From: Candidatus Marithrix sp.
Lineage (GTDB): Bacteria; Pseudomonadota; Gammaproteobacteria; Beggiatoales; Beggiatoaceae
DNA length: 64,000 nt
Assembly: GCA_016744775.1 (NCBI GenBank)
Contig: JADGDS010000001.1
Span: 427,542-491,541, forward strand
Reading direction: 5' to 3'
This document shows, one piece after another, positions 26,898 to 37,273 of the stretch (its first letter is position 1; every line of letters begins with the position of its first letter). The notes beneath the pieces are model-generated. The model saw only the letters and a list, made by a program, of their open reading frames with translations, was not told where the DNA came from and ran no database searches. The position numbers and the translations under genes are program-made.

Positions 26898-27404
26898 ATG
26901 TTTATCAAAACAATCAATCAATTCACAGAACTAACAGGGCGTTTAGTCGCTTGGTTAGTTTTATTTATGACTTTAATCATTGTATATGATGTTACTACAA
27001 GATACCTATTTTCTATAGGTTCTGTAGGATTGCAAGAATTGCAATGGCATTTGTTTAGTCTAATTTTTTTACTTGGTGCCGCTTATACTTTAAAACATGA
27101 TGGGCATGTACGAGTAGATATAATTTATCAAGGGCGTTGGATGAATGATGAATCACGCGCTTGGGTTAATATTATAGGTGGATTACTATTTTTAGTGCCA
27201 TTTTGTTTATTGATCATAAATGCTTCATGGCAGTTTGTTTATAATGCCTTTCTGTTTCAAGAAACATCTCCTGATGCTGGGGGTTTAGCTTACCGTTTTT
27301 TAATTAAAGCGGCAATTCCTATTGGTTTTAGTTTATTATTATTACAAGGTATTGCTAATATTATTACTAATATAATCTATTTAGTTGAGTCTCAAGGAGA
27401 ATAG
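26898..27404 (+). CDS. TRAP transporter small permease (DctQ-like)
   Basis: The 168-residue protein has four membrane segments and the DctQ features YDVTTRYLF, LQELQWHLFSLIFLLGAAY and HVRVDIIY. It pairs with the large permease downstream, one base after its stop. TRAP systems import carboxylates or related solutes using a sodium gradient and a periplasmic binding protein. No dctP gene is in the window. Confidence 0.9.
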   Translation: MFIKTINQFTELTGRLVAWLVLFMTLIIVYDVTTRYLFSIGSVGLQELQWHLFSLIFLLGAAYTLKHDGHVRVDIIYQGRWMNDESRAWVNIIGGLLFLVPFCLLIINASWQFVYNAFLFQETSPDAGGLAYRFLIKAAIPIGFSLLLLQGIANIITNIIYLVESQGE

Positions 27405-27405
27405 T

Positions 27406-28728
27406 ATGGAAGTATGGGCATTAATAATGTTGGCTGTAGTAATATTTGCTTTATTATTAGGCTATCCTGTCGCCTTTACTTTGGGTGGTGTCGCGCTGTT
27501 ATTTGGAACTATCTTTCTTGGTTTGCCGTTTTTTGATTTATTGCCATTGAGAATATGGGGAATAATGAATAATTTTACCTTATTAGCAGTGCCGCTATTT
27601 ATATTTATGGGCATCATTTTAGAAAAGTCAGGGCTGGCTGAAGAATTAATAGAGGTAATGGGTTTATTATTTGGACGTTTAGGCGGCGGTTTAGCTATTT
27701 CTATTGTTATAGTTGGTGGCATGTTAGCAGCTACTACAGGTGTAGTTGGTGCATCTGTAGTAACAATGGGTATTATTGCGTTACCAACTCTATTAAAAAA
27801 TAATTATTCTCCAACTCTTGCAACCGGCGTGATTGCAGCCTCCGGCACCTTGGGGCAAATTATTCCACCTAGCATAGTATTAATACTATTAGCTGATATT
27901 ATCGGTGTTCCAGCAGGCAGTTTATTTATTGGTTCAATTATACCCGGTATCATGTTAATAACTATATATATATTATATATAATGTTTAGAGCATGGCATA
28001 ATCCAGAAGTAGCACCTAAATTAGTTCGTGATACTTCTGATAACAAATTTGTGATTCGTTTTATTAATAGTGTAATTCCTACATTATTAATAATAATGAT
28101 TGTATTAGGCAGTATCATTTTCGGAATTGCCACTCCAACTGAATCGGCTGCATTTGGTGCAATAGCTGCCTTGTTACTAGGGATATTACATAAACGTTTA
28201 ACACTAGAAAACTTCACTAAATCCATGCAACATACTACCCGTTTAACTAGCATGGTATTTCTAATATTGATTGGTGCAACTACTTTCGGCCTAGTGTTTC
28301 GAGGTATGGGTGGTGATCATTTAGTACATGAAATTTTAACACAATTACCCGGTGGTCAATGGGGATTTATTGTTGTTAGTTTATTGTTAATCTTTATACT
28401 AGGTTTTTTTCTCGATTTTCTGGAAATTTGTTTTATAGTTGTACCAATACTGGCACCAATTGCCCAATTTTTTGAAATTAACTTGCTTTGGTTTGCGATT
28501 TTAATAGCAGTTAATTTACAAACCTCATTTCTAACCCCTCCTTTTGGCTTCTCTTTATTTTATTTAAAGGCAGTAGCACCCCCATCAATATCCATTGGTA
28601 TAATTTATCGAGGCATAATACCATTTGTAATTTTACAATTGATAGTTTTGACACTATTGACGATATATCCACAGATTATCTTGTGGTTGCCTAATTTAAT
28701 TGATCATTGGTTAAATTTTTCAGTATAA
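27406..28728 (+). CDS. TRAP transporter large permease (DctM-like)
   Basis: The start at ATG 27406 is chosen because AAGGAG lies at the end of the upstream gene; 440 residues. About twelve membrane segments and DctM motifs such as GYPVAFTLGGVAL, VGASVVTMGIIALPTLL, GTLGQIIPPSIVLI and FLTPPFGFSLFYLK. It forms the transport channel with the small permease. The substrate cannot be read from the sequence. Confidence 0.92.
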   Translation: MEVWALIMLAVVIFALLLGYPVAFTLGGVALLFGTIFLGLPFFDLLPLRIWGIMNNFTLLAVPLFIFMGIILEKSGLAEELIEVMGLLFGRLGGGLAISIVIVGGMLAATTGVVGASVVTMGIIALPTLLKNNYSPTLATGVIAASGTLGQIIPPSIVLILLADIIGVPAGSLFIGSIIPGIMLITIYILYIMFRAWHNPEVAPKLVRDTSDNKFVIRFINSVIPTLLIIMIVLGSIIFGIATPTESAAFGAIAALLLGILHKRLTLENFTKSMQHTTRLTSMVFLILIGATTFGLVFRGMGGDHLVHEILTQLPGGQWGFIVVSLLLIFILGFFLDFLEICFIVVPILAPIAQFFEINLLWFAILIAVNLQTSFLTPPFGFSLFYLKAVAPPSISIGIIYRGIIPFVILQLIVLTLLTIYPQIILWLPNLIDHWLNFSV

Positions 28729-28770
28729 TTAGTAATTTTTTACTATCAACAACAGGAGTAACACTCTCGC

Positions 28771-29202
28771 ATGGCTATTGAACGTACCTTATCTATTATT
28801 AAACCAGATGCTATCGCCAAAAATGTAATTGGTGAAATTTATTCACGTTTTGAAAAAGGTGGATTAAAAATTATAGCGGCAAAAATGCTACATTTAAGTC
28901 GTGAACAAGCTGAAGGTTTTTATGCTGTACATAAAGAACGCCCATTTTTCAATGACTTAGTAGAATTCATGATTTCTGGACCAGTGATGGTACAAGCCTT
29001 AGAAGGAGAAAATGCCATAAGTGTTCACCGTCAATTAATGGGAGCAACCAATCCTAAAGACGCAGCAGCAGGCACAATACGCGCTGATTTTGCCGAAACT
29101 GTCGATGAAAATGCAGTACATGGTTCTGATGCACCTGAAACTGCAAAAACAGAAATTGAATATTTTTTCACTGCTGAAGAAGTTTGCCCACGTACACGCT
29201 AA
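28771..29202 (+). CDS. ndk: Nucleoside diphosphate kinase
   Basis: The 143 residues begin [20 protein letters not shown] and contain the active-site [12 protein letters not shown], with the phosphorylated His. It equilibrates NTP and dNTP pools using ATP. It is the first gene of the conserved gammaproteobacterial series ndk-rlmN-pilW-rodZ-ispG. The C-terminus is normal. Confidence 0.98.
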   Translation: MAIERTLSIIKPDAIAKNVIGEIYSRFEKGGLKIIAAKMLHLSREQAEGFYAVHKERPFFNDLVEFMISGPVMVQALEGENAISVHRQLMGATNPKDAAAGTIRADFAETVDENAVHGSDAPETAKTEIEYFFTAEEVCPRTR

Positions 29203-29205
29203 TCA

Positions 29206-30267
29206 ATGATTAATTTGTTGGATTTGGATTTAAATGGACTACAAGCCTTTTTTACTAGCATAGGTGAAAAACCATTTCGTGCGACTCAAATCATGAAATG
29301 GATTCATCAGCAAGGTATTGTAGATTTTGATGCAATGACTAATTTAAGCAAAGCCTTGCGGCTGCGATTAAAAGAAGTTGCTTGTATCACTACTCCCGAA
29401 GTAGAAGTCATGCAAACCTCGCAAGATGGTACACGCAAATGGCTATTAAAATTAGATAGCGGCAATAGTATTGAAACTGTTTTTATTCCTGAAGATGATC
29501 GTGGCACCTTATGTATTTCTTCACAAGTCGGTTGTGCCCTTGATTGTAGTTTTTGTGCCACAGCACAACAAGGTTTTAATCGTAATTTAACAGTTGCAGA
29601 GATAATTGGTCAATTATGGTTAGCAGAACATACGCTACGTTCTCAAATGGAAAAAGATGAACGAGTAATTAGTAATGTTGTAATGATGGGTATGGGAGAA
29701 CCTTTAACCAATTTTAATAACGTCGTTCAAGCCATGAGCTTGATGATGAATGATTTCGGTTATGGTTTATCTCGACGACGTGTTACCCTAAGCACTGCTG
29801 GTGTTGTTCCAGCCTTATTACGTTTAAAAGAACAATCACCAGTTAGTCTAGCAATATCATTACATGCACCAAATGACTCATTACGTGACCAATTGGTGCC
29901 AATTAATAAAAAATATCCATTAAATCAATTAATTGCTGCTTGTCGTGAATATGTAGAAGATGATAATCGCCGTCACATTACCTTTGAATATGTAATGTTA
30001 AAAGATGTAAATGATAATCCAAATCATGCTCGTGATTTAATAAAACTATTAAAAGGTATTCCGGCGAAAATTAATCTAATTCCATTTAATCCTTTTCCAC
30101 AAAGCCATTATCAACGATCAACACCTGAAGCCATTGAACGATTTCGTGATATTTTGATCAAAGCAGGTTTAGTCACAATTACACGAAAAACTCGCGGTGA
30201 TGATATTGATGCAGCTTGTGGGCAATTAGCTGGTAAAGTTATTAATCGACGACAGCTTAATAGGTGA
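29206..30267 (+). CDS. rlmN: 23S rRNA/tRNA m2A methyltransferase RlmN
   Basis: This 353-residue radical-SAM enzyme has the cluster motif CALDCSFC and a C-terminal [15 protein letters not shown] with the second catalytic cysteine. It methylates C2 of adenine 2503 in 23S rRNA and A37 of some tRNAs. The start is 3 bp after ndk. Confidence 0.97.
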   Translation: MINLLDLDLNGLQAFFTSIGEKPFRATQIMKWIHQQGIVDFDAMTNLSKALRLRLKEVACITTPEVEVMQTSQDGTRKWLLKLDSGNSIETVFIPEDDRGTLCISSQVGCALDCSFCATAQQGFNRNLTVAEIIGQLWLAEHTLRSQMEKDERVISNVVMMGMGEPLTNFNNVVQAMSLMMNDFGYGLSRRRVTLSTAGVVPALLRLKEQSPVSLAISLHAPNDSLRDQLVPINKKYPLNQLIAACREYVEDDNRRHITFEYVMLKDVNDNPNHARDLIKLLKGIPAKINLIPFNPFPQSHYQRSTPEAIERFRDILIKAGLVTITRKTRGDDIDAACGQLAGKVINRRQLNR

Positions 30268-30271
30268 CACT

Positions 30272-31018
30272 ATGAAACTAACAAGTTATGTTTTAATAAT
30301 CTTGTTATTGAATGCTTGTGGAGCAAATATTGAAACCAAGCGTATTGCTGCTAATAATGCCGCTATCAATAATTTGCAATTAGGCATTGCATATATGCTG
30401 CGCGGGCAAAATGACAAGGCGCTTGAACCACTGCAAAAAGCTTTAAACATAAATCCAAACTATGCTGATGCATATAATGCTATTGCAGTATTATATGAGC
30501 GTTTAGGCAAAAATGATGAAGCTAAAAAGCATTATGAAAAATCATTAGAAATTAAACCAAATTATTATGATGCCCATAATAATTATGGACAATTTCTATG
30601 TAAAAATGATGAATTTGCACAAGCTAATATACATTTCCTAAAAGCTATAGAAAATCCGATGTATAAAACACCGGAAGTTGCTTATACTAATGCAGGCATA
30701 TGTGCTGTACGTTACAAAAAACTCACAGATGCTGAAACTTATATACGCAAAGCCTTGCAAAGTAACTCTAAATTTCCACGAGCATTATTTCAAATGGCTT
30801 CAATAAGTTTTGATCAAGAACGTTATAAGCAGGCACGTGATTATTTGCAACGTTATTCAAATGTTGCTAAACATACATCAAAAACATTATGGTTCGGCTT
30901 TAATATTGAACGTAAACTCAATAATAAAGAAGCTCAAGTATATTACGCACGATTACTACGTAATCAATTTCCAGATGCTTTAGAAACTCAAAAACTCAAT
31001 CAATTGGAACAAAATTGA
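30272..31018 (+). CDS. pilW: Type IV pilus biogenesis lipoprotein PilW/PilF (TPR)
   Basis: The signal ends in the lipobox LLNAC, giving an outer-membrane lipoprotein. About four to five TPR units follow (e.g. NPNYADAYNAIAVLYERLGK, KPNYYDAHNNYGQFL). PilW/PilF chaperones PilQ secretin assembly. Its position between rlmN and rodZ is the standard gammaproteobacterial one. The stop overlaps the rodZ start by 4 bp. Confidence 0.93.
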   Translation: MKLTSYVLIILLLNACGANIETKRIAANNAAINNLQLGIAYMLRGQNDKALEPLQKALNINPNYADAYNAIAVLYERLGKNDEAKKHYEKSLEIKPNYYDAHNNYGQFLCKNDEFAQANIHFLKAIENPMYKTPEVAYTNAGICAVRYKKLTDAETYIRKALQSNSKFPRALFQMASISFDQERYKQARDYLQRYSNVAKHTSKTLWFGFNIERKLNNKEAQVYYARLLRNQFPDALETQKLNQLEQN

Positions 31019-31977
31019 ATATGAACGCGAATACAGTACTAAATGAAGAACATGATACTACTGAAAAAACTACTGATATTGAAGAAATTCCTGAAACAAA
31101 AGAAGCTACAAAACCAGAAATAACTCCGGGTAGTATTTTAAGTCAAGCCCGTGAAGAGAATAATTTATCTATTGGGCATGTTGCGGATAGATTATGTTTA
31201 GATATTAGAGTTATCGAAGGGCTTGAAAATGACAATTATGAAAAATTACCTTCAACTATGTTTATTCGAGGTTATTTACGTAACTATGCTAAATTATTAG
31301 AAGTTCCTGAAGAACCTATTATAGAAGGTTTTGATCGTATTAATAAATCACAAAAACCAAAAACAATAATAGCTACTCCTAAAATAACAGCACAAAAACA
31401 AACAACTAGCCTAGATTTATGGCCGAAACTGGTTAGTATTCTACTAGTTATAAGTCTAATAATCCTAATGGTTGTATGGCAATTTTATTCTAATACAGCT
31501 GAGGAGACAGAAAATTCTGTTGCTCAAGTAGATCCAACAACTACCGAGCCGTGGGCTAATCAAAATGTTGGAACCCCAGTTCCAACTGAAAATAACATTA
31601 ATAATGGCACTAATAATGCTACAGCTACTCAAATAGTATCTCAAGATACTACACAAACAGGAACAATAACAGAAGCTACATCTAATTCCCAAACAATCAC
31701 AAAGGAAATAGAAGAAACTTCTCCTGTAGAACTAGATCATACCTTAACAGTACATTTTAACAGACGAGTATGGATGAGAATTAAAGATAGTGATGGAAAA
31801 CAACTGTATGAAGGTATAGGCAATAAAGATCAAGTTTTACCAGTAAAAGGTACTCCTCCTTATAAGATTAAGGTTGGTAATAATAGAATCGATATTGAAT
31901 ATCTTAGTGAAACTAAAAATATAAGACAGTTTTCAAGAGATGATGGCTATTATATTATTGGAAAAAAAGAAGAATAA
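31015..31977 (+). CDS. rodZ: Cytoskeleton protein RodZ
   Basis: The 320 residues comprise an acidic Thr-rich start, an HTH_25 domain (~37-105; LSQAREENNLSIGHVADRLC and YEKLPSTMFIRGYLRNYAK), a membrane segment (~140-160, LVSILLVISLIILMVVW), a Thr/Asn-rich periplasmic linker and a DUF4115 domain (VHFNRRVWMRIKDSDGKQLY). RodZ links MreB to the cell-wall elongation machinery and sets rod shape. Confidence 0.95.
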   Translation: MNMNANTVLNEEHDTTEKTTDIEEIPETKEATKPEITPGSILSQAREENNLSIGHVADRLCLDIRVIEGLENDNYEKLPSTMFIRGYLRNYAKLLEVPEEPIIEGFDRINKSQKPKTIIATPKITAQKQTTSLDLWPKLVSILLVISLIILMVVWQFYSNTAEETENSVAQVDPTTTEPWANQNVGTPVPTENNINNGTNNATATQIVSQDTTQTGTITEATSNSQTITKEIEETSPVELDHTLTVHFNRRVWMRIKDSDGKQLYEGIGNKDQVLPVKGTPPYKIKVGNNRIDIEYLSETKNIRQFSRDDGYYIIGKKEE

Positions 31978-31986
31978 AACTATTAA

Positions 31987-33063
31987 ATGAAACGCCGTTT
32001 ATCTAAACAAATTAATGTTGGCAATGTAGCAGTAGGTGGAGATGCACCTATTTCTGTACAAAGTATGACAAATACAGAAACTTGCGATGTGACAGCCACA
32101 GTAGCACAAATTAATGCCCTGCAAAATGCAGGTGCTGATATTGTGCGAGTATCTGTGCCTTCCCTCGAAGCTGCTGATGCTTTTGGTAAAATAAAACAAG
32201 CAACTAATATTCCATTAGTCGCTGACATTCATTTTGATTATAAAATTGCCCTGAAAGTAGCTGAATTAGGCGTGGATTGTCTGCGAATTAATCCGGGAAA
32301 TATTGGACGCGAAGATCGTATCAGAGCTGTGGTAGAAAGCGCGAAAGATAACGGTATTCCAATTCGTATCGGTGTCAATGCCGGTTCCTTGGAAAAAGAT
32401 TTGCAAAAAAAATATGGTGAACCAACAGCAGAAGCTTTAGTTGAATCAGCTTTTCGCCATATTGAGATATTAGAGAAACTCAATTTCTCTAATTTCAAAG
32501 TTAGTCTCAAAGCATCAGAAATATTTATGACGGTAGCAGCATATAAACAGCTAGCTTCACAAATAGAACAGCCGCTGCATTTAGGCATTACTGAAGCTGG
32601 AGGTTTTCGCGCTGGAGCTGTTAAATCAGCTATTGGTTTAGGCATGTTATTAGCTGAAGGTATTGGTGATACCATTCGAGTTTCATTAGCCGCAGATCCA
32701 GTAGAAGAAATCAAGGTTGGCTTTGATATTTTAAAAAGTCTGCATATCCGTCAAAAAGGTATTAACCTAATTGCTTGTCCATCTTGCTCACGTCAAAATT
32801 TTGATGTTATAAAAACAGTTAATGCTTTAGAGCAGCGTCTTGAAAATGTGTTAGAACCACTAGATGTAGCTGTTATAGGTTGTGTGGTAAATGGACCGGG
32901 AGAAGCGCGAGAAGCACATATTGGATTAGCAGGTGGTAGCCCCAATAATTTATTATATATTGATGGTAAAGCTGATTATAAAGTCAAAAATGAAGACTTA
33001 GTCGATGAATTAGAGCGCGTAATTAGAGCGCGTATTGATAAAAATGCCAATTCGCAATTATAA
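31987..33063 (+). CDS. ispG: 4-hydroxy-3-methylbut-2-enyl diphosphate synthase (flavodoxin)
   Basis: The 358-residue protein has [23 protein letters not shown], and the [4Fe-4S] ligands in [11 protein letters not shown] and CVVNGPGEA. It performs the penultimate step of the MEP isoprenoid pathway. In most gammaproteobacteria hisS follows; here a carbonic-anhydrase-like gene overlaps its 3' end instead. Confidence 0.97.
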   Translation: MKRRLSKQINVGNVAVGGDAPISVQSMTNTETCDVTATVAQINALQNAGADIVRVSVPSLEAADAFGKIKQATNIPLVADIHFDYKIALKVAELGVDCLRINPGNIGREDRIRAVVESAKDNGIPIRIGVNAGSLEKDLQKKYGEPTAEALVESAFRHIEILEKLNFSNFKVSLKASEIFMTVAAYKQLASQIEQPLHLGITEAGGFRAGAVKSAIGLGMLLAEGIGDTIRVSLAADPVEEIKVGFDILKSLHIRQKGINLIACPSCSRQNFDVIKTVNALEQRLENVLEPLDVAVIGCVVNGPGEAREAHIGLAGGSPNNLLYIDGKADYKVKNEDLVDELERVIRARIDKNANSQL

Positions 33064-33565
33064 AAACCAAACACCAAAAATTGCCGCTAGTGCTTATATA
33101 GATCCTATGGCTTTAGTCATAGGAGATGTGACAATTGGAGAACATGCCTCTTTATGGCCAATGGTAGTAGCCCGAGGTGATATTAATAGTATTAACATTG
33201 GCGCACGTACCAATATTCAAGATAATAGCGTTTTACATGTTAGCCATGATAGCCAATATTGTCCGGGAGGACAAGCCTTAGTTATTGGTGAAGCTGTTAC
33301 AGTTGGACACCAAGTTAATTTACATGCCTGTACCATAGAACACCATTGTTTAATTGGTATTGGATCTATTGTATTAGATGGTGCAATATTAAAAGCTTAT
33401 ACTTTATTGGGTGCTGGTAGCCTAGTGCCTCCGGGTAAAGAATTAGAAGGTGGCTATTTATGGCTAGGTAATCCAGTAAAAAAAATACGCCCATTAACTA
33501 CTAAAGAAATGGAATATTTTGAATATTCAGCAACACATTATGCTGATTTAGCACAACAATATTAA
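33044..33565 (+). CDS. Gamma-class carbonic anhydrase-like hexapeptide protein
   Basis: ATG 33044 overlaps the ispG end by 20 bp; the product is 173 residues. It is a left-handed beta helix of hexapeptide repeats ([37 protein letters not shown]) with the metal-ligand histidines in [17 protein letters not shown] and IEHHCLIG. It belongs to the YrdA/PaaY/CaiE-like group; some members hydrate CO2, others have no shown activity. Confidence 0.9.
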   Translation: MPIRNYKNQTPKIAASAYIDPMALVIGDVTIGEHASLWPMVVARGDINSINIGARTNIQDNSVLHVSHDSQYCPGGQALVIGEAVTVGHQVNLHACTIEHHCLIGIGSIVLDGAILKAYTLLGAGSLVPPGKELEGGYLWLGNPVKKIRPLTTKEMEYFEYSATHYADLAQQY

Positions 33566-33581
33566 AAATGAGAAGATAAAA

Positions 33582-33782
33582 ATGCCGGGTAAAATCAAAG
33601 ACATGATTGACACAATCATTGAACAGAGGGCGCAAGGCAGTCATATTATCGCTAGCACAATTAAAATTAAATTAATTTTAAAAGGAATTAATCCTGATAA
33701 ATATACTTCTGAATCACCTGATAATATCAATGTAATTAACAAATTGGACAAATTAGCAGAAGAATTAGGATTGAAATTATAA
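33582..33782 (+). CDS. Small protein upstream of the FIST gene
   Basis: The 66-residue basic/amphipathic protein (MPGKIKDMIDTIIEQRAQGS..) has no recognisable motif. Its stop shares one base with the FIST start (TAATG), so the two are translationally coupled. It is predicted alpha-helical and lacks a signal or membrane segment. A partner role for the FIST protein is inferred only from coupling. Confidence 0.7.
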   Translation: MPGKIKDMIDTIIEQRAQGSHIIASTIKIKLILKGINPDKYTSESPDNINVINKLDKLAEELGLKL

Positions 33783-34894
33783 TGAATGTGATCACAGCCT
33801 ACAGTAATCAAGAAAATCTTGATGAAATTACTCAAGATTTAAAACAACAAATCGGTGAATTTGATGCGAAAATGGTGCTTTTTTTTGCATCATCAACATT
33901 TGATCCTGATCAAACAGCGGCACAAATGCAAACAGCCTTTCAAAATATACCAGTATTTGGTTGTACCACTGCTGGTGAAATTGTTACAGGTAAAATGTTA
34001 AAAAATTCAATAGTCGCAATGGCATTTAATGCCAATATAATTGAAGATATTGATATTCAAATAGTTGAAAATATCTCGAATGGAGAAACTGAAGGCGTTG
34101 ATCACGCATTTGCTAAATTTAAACAGCACTTTAATCAAGAAGTTCTAACAATGGATATTAACCAATATGTTGGTATTATTCTAATTGATGGGCTTAGCGG
34201 TGCTGAAGAAAGAATTATGGATAGGGTAGGTGATCTAACTAATCTATTATTTGTTGGTGGCTCTGCTGGCGATGATCTTAAATTTGAAAAAACTTATGTT
34301 TATGCTAATGGCAAGGCTTATTCTGATGCAGCCTTGTTAGCATTAATGAAACCAAAAGTTAAATTTGACATACTTAAAACACAAAGTTTTTGTGAATTAG
34401 ATAAAAAATTGATTGCTACTAAAGTTAATGAGTCAGAAAGAACAATTATTGAATTTAATAATAAACCAGCCACTGTAGCTTATGCCGAAGCTGTTGGTTG
34501 TTCAGTAGAAGATGCTGCAAATAATTTTATGCTGAATCCAGTAGGTTTAATGGTAGGAGATGAACCTTATGTGCGCAGCCCACAACAAATTCAAGATCAA
34601 AATATTGTATTCTATTGTAATGTTTTAGAAGATACAGAACTATCATTGCTAAAAGCTCAAGATATGATTGCTGATACCAAACAAGCACTTGAAAATAAAC
34701 AAAAAGAAATGGGTTCAATATCAGTTATAATTAACTTCCATTGCATCTTAAGAACATTAGAATTAGAAGCAAAAAATTTAATGGAAGACTATGGGCAAAT
34801 TTTTGCTGATATTCCCACCATAGGTTTGAGTACCTATGGAGAATCATATATAGGGCATATCAATCAAACAGCTACTATGTTAGTGTTTAACTGA
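33782..34894 (+). CDS. FIST N/C-domain sensory protein
   Basis: The 370 residues match FIST architecture: the N domain (~30-210) has MVLFFASSTFD, IPVFGCTTAGEI and FVGGSAGDDLKF; the C domain (~220-355) has NNKPATVAYAEAVG, INFHCILR and IGLSTYGESY. FIST domains are thought to bind small ligands such as amino acids and feed signalling pathways. No kinase or chemoreceptor is adjacent. The 3' end overlaps the convergent rluB gene by 15 bp. Confidence 0.9.
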   Translation: MNVITAYSNQENLDEITQDLKQQIGEFDAKMVLFFASSTFDPDQTAAQMQTAFQNIPVFGCTTAGEIVTGKMLKNSIVAMAFNANIIEDIDIQIVENISNGETEGVDHAFAKFKQHFNQEVLTMDINQYVGIILIDGLSGAEERIMDRVGDLTNLLFVGGSAGDDLKFEKTYVYANGKAYSDAALLALMKPKVKFDILKTQSFCELDKKLIATKVNESERTIIEFNNKPATVAYAEAVGCSVEDAANNFMLNPVGLMVGDEPYVRSPQQIQDQNIVFYCNVLEDTELSLLKAQDMIADTKQALENKQKEMGSISVIINFHCILRTLELEAKNLMEDYGQIFADIPTIGLSTYGESYIGHINQTATMLVFN

Positions 34895-35626
34895 TTTTAA
34901 CAACAACCGCTTACTCTGCTCATCAAGTTCTACATATTTACCTACACGCAAACGTGGAGGTAAAGAAATTGCTCCAAAACGAATTCTAATCAAACGGCTG
35001 ACAGTAACATCTTGAGATTCCCATAAACGGCGAACTTCACGGTTACGCCCCTCAGTTAATATCACATGATACCAATGATTAGCCCCACTACCACCAGCTT
35101 CTTTAATACTTTTAAATTTCGCCATACCATCCTCTAATTGAACCCCCTCAGTTAAACGTTTTATCATATCAAGATTAACTTCACCTAATATTCTTACTGC
35201 ATATTCACGTTCAATATTAGAAGAAGGGTGCATTAAACGATTTGCTAATTCACCATCAGTTGTTAATAACAACAAACCAGAAGTATTAAAATCTAAACGC
35301 CCAACATTAATCCAACGCGCCCTTTTCAGCGGCGGTAAATTATCAAAAATAGTCTTACGTTTTTCAGGATCATTGCGAGTACAAACTTCACCCGCTGGTT
35401 TGTGATAACATAAAATCTTTTGAGGTGCATCTTTTATATTTAAAATATTTATTTGACGATTATCAACACTAATCTTATCTTTTAAATTAACTCGTTCTCC
35501 AATATGAGCTATATCTTTATTAACTTTTATACGCCCATCTCGAATCCATTGTTCAATTTCACGTCTTGAGCCTAAGCCAGCGCGAGCCAATACTTTTTGT
35601 AATTTTTCACTAGAATCTGTTTTCAT
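34880..35626 (-). CDS. rluB: 23S rRNA pseudouridine synthase RluB
   Basis: The 248 residues start with an S4 RNA-binding domain (LQKVLARAGLGSRREIEQWI) and contain the catalytic motif GRLDFNTSGLLLLTTDGELA with the active Asp. RluB makes pseudouridine 2605 of 23S rRNA; the sister RluE/RluF families are less similar over the S4 domain. The start lies 5 bp from the divergent waaC start. Confidence 0.92.
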   Translation of the reverse strand: MKTDSSEKLQKVLARAGLGSRREIEQWIRDGRIKVNKDIAHIGERVNLKDKISVDNRQINILNIKDAPQKILCYHKPAGEVCTRNDPEKRKTIFDNLPPLKRARWINVGRLDFNTSGLLLLTTDGELANRLMHPSSNIEREYAVRILGEVNLDMIKRLTEGVQLEDGMAKFKSIKEAGGSGANHWYHVILTEGRNREVRRLWESQDVTVSRLIRIRFGAISLPPRLRVGKYVELDEQSKRLLLKSVKH

Positions 35627-35631
35627 ATTTA

Positions 35632-36648
35632 ATGCGTATTTTAATAATTAAAACTTCTTCATTAGGGGATGTTATCCATACTTTACCAGCCATAACTGAT
35701 GCACAACAACATTATCCTGATTTAGAAGTTGATTGGGTAGTAGAAGAAGCCTTTGCTGAAATTCCAACATGGCATCCAGCGGTTAAACAAGTTATACCTA
35801 TAGCACTACGGCGATGGCGCAAACAAATTTGGCAAACATTATCAACTGGTATTTGGCATAATTTTATCCTAAAATTACAACAACAAAAATATGATAAAAT
35901 TATTGACGCACAAGGCTTATTAAAAAGTGCATTTATAACTTATAAGGCACAAGGTATTCGTTGTGGATTTGATTTTAAATCAGCGCGTGAAGGTTTAGCC
36001 GCTTTAGTATATCAGCAAAGTTATAATATTCCTAAAAATCAACATGCAGTAACCAGATTAAGACAATTATTTGCAGCGGCTTTAGATTATACTCCACCGA
36101 AAGACCAGCCTAATTATGGTATAATTCAACATTTTCAAGCCATATCACCAAAGTCAAAAATTATATTTTTGCATGGAACAACTTGGCAAAGCAAACATTG
36201 GCCCTATGAATATTGGGTTAAATTGGCACATAAGATGATAGAGCATGGTTTTGAGATTGCTGTACCTTGGGGAAATGTTCAAGAATATAAACGCGCTCAA
36301 AAACTTGCAGCAATAAATTCAAATATTCATATAATAGCTAAAAGTACTTTATATAATATTGCTAAAGAATTAACACAAGCTAAAGCTGTAATTGGAGTAG
36401 ATACTGGCTTAGCCCATCTTGCCGCTGCCTTGAATATACCATCAGTAACATTATATGGAGCAACAGCACCATCATTAACAGGTACTTACGGTTTAAAACA
36501 AATACATTTACAAACAGATTTTGCCTGCGCTCCTTGTTTTAATAAAAAATGTACTTATCGCGGCGCGACTAGCGTCTCGCCGAGTTGTTATCAAACTTTA
36601 CCACCAGAAAAAGTAATAGAAAATATTAATAGGGTTATTATTAAATGA
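35632..36648 (+). CDS. waaC: Lipopolysaccharide heptosyltransferase I
   Basis: The 338-residue GT9 enzyme begins MRILIIKTSSLGDVIHTLPA and has VDWVVEEAF, HGTTWQSKHWP and GVDTGLAHLAAALNIPSVTLYG. WaaC adds the first heptose to Kdo2-lipid A at the inner membrane. The organism therefore has a heptose-containing inner core. The last 4 bp overlap the next gene. Confidence 0.95.
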   Translation: MRILIIKTSSLGDVIHTLPAITDAQQHYPDLEVDWVVEEAFAEIPTWHPAVKQVIPIALRRWRKQIWQTLSTGIWHNFILKLQQQKYDKIIDAQGLLKSAFITYKAQGIRCGFDFKSAREGLAALVYQQSYNIPKNQHAVTRLRQLFAAALDYTPPKDQPNYGIIQHFQAISPKSKIIFLHGTTWQSKHWPYEYWVKLAHKMIEHGFEIAVPWGNVQEYKRAQKLAAINSNIHIIAKSTLYNIAKELTQAKAVIGVDTGLAHLAAALNIPSVTLYGATAPSLTGTYGLKQIHLQTDFACAPCFNKKCTYRGATSVSPSCYQTLPPEKVIENINRVIIK

Positions 36649-37268
36649 TTTTAGTAGTAATGTATTCATTTTTATTTATTATTTATAATAGTAAAAGATT
36701 AAAAGAATTTGAACAGAAATCAAGCGAGGAACTTGCGAATTTTCAAAAAAATCAAGCGGCTCAATTAACAAAATTCCACAAAGATAACAAAGATAAATTA
36801 ACAAAATTAAAAACTGAGCAAAACACCAAAGCCAAAGATGCAACAGTAGAAACTACAAAAAAACAAAAAGATTTTGAAGCAAATCAAATAAAGCAATTAG
36901 AAAATAAGGAAAAACAAATTGAACGTGAGAAACAAGAAATTCAAAAAGATATTGCCAATGGAAGAGAAATAGGATGGATGCAAGCTACAGCATTTTGGGC
37001 AATATTTTTCATATTTTATATGATAATAATCAATGGTTTTGAAGTCAATTGGAGTTTTGGTCAAACATATAGTTTGACAGTAAAAACTAAACCTACTAAT
37101 AGTGATGTTAAAATCATGAATATTAAACCTAGATATAAAGATGGTATTCGTCTAAAACCCGGAAAATATGTGATTAAAGCTCAACATCCTAATTATAAAA
37201 ATAAATATCAATGCGTCATTATTAAGGATAAAAATGTTGGTATTGATATGAAATTAATAAAAAAATGA
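36645..37268 (+). CDS. Membrane coiled-coil protein with PEGA-like domain
   Basis: The 207 residues have an N-terminal membrane segment (LVVMYSFLFIIYN), a long charged coiled coil (~20-115, rich in K/E/Q), a second membrane segment (~122-137, FWAIFFIFYMIIIN) and a C-terminal PEGA-like beta domain (LTVKTKPTNSDVKI.. and KPGKYVIKAQHPNYK). PEGA domains occur on surface and kinase-linked proteins. It is translationally coupled to waaC. Role unknown. Confidence 0.75.
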   Translation: MILVVMYSFLFIIYNSKRLKEFEQKSSEELANFQKNQAAQLTKFHKDNKDKLTKLKTEQNTKAKDATVETTKKQKDFEANQIKQLENKEKQIEREKQEIQKDIANGREIGWMQATAFWAIFFIFYMIIINGFEVNWSFGQTYSLTVKTKPTNSDVKIMNIKPRYKDGIRLKPGKYVIKAQHPNYKNKYQCVIIKDKNVGIDMKLIKK

Positions 37269-37273
37269 ATTGC

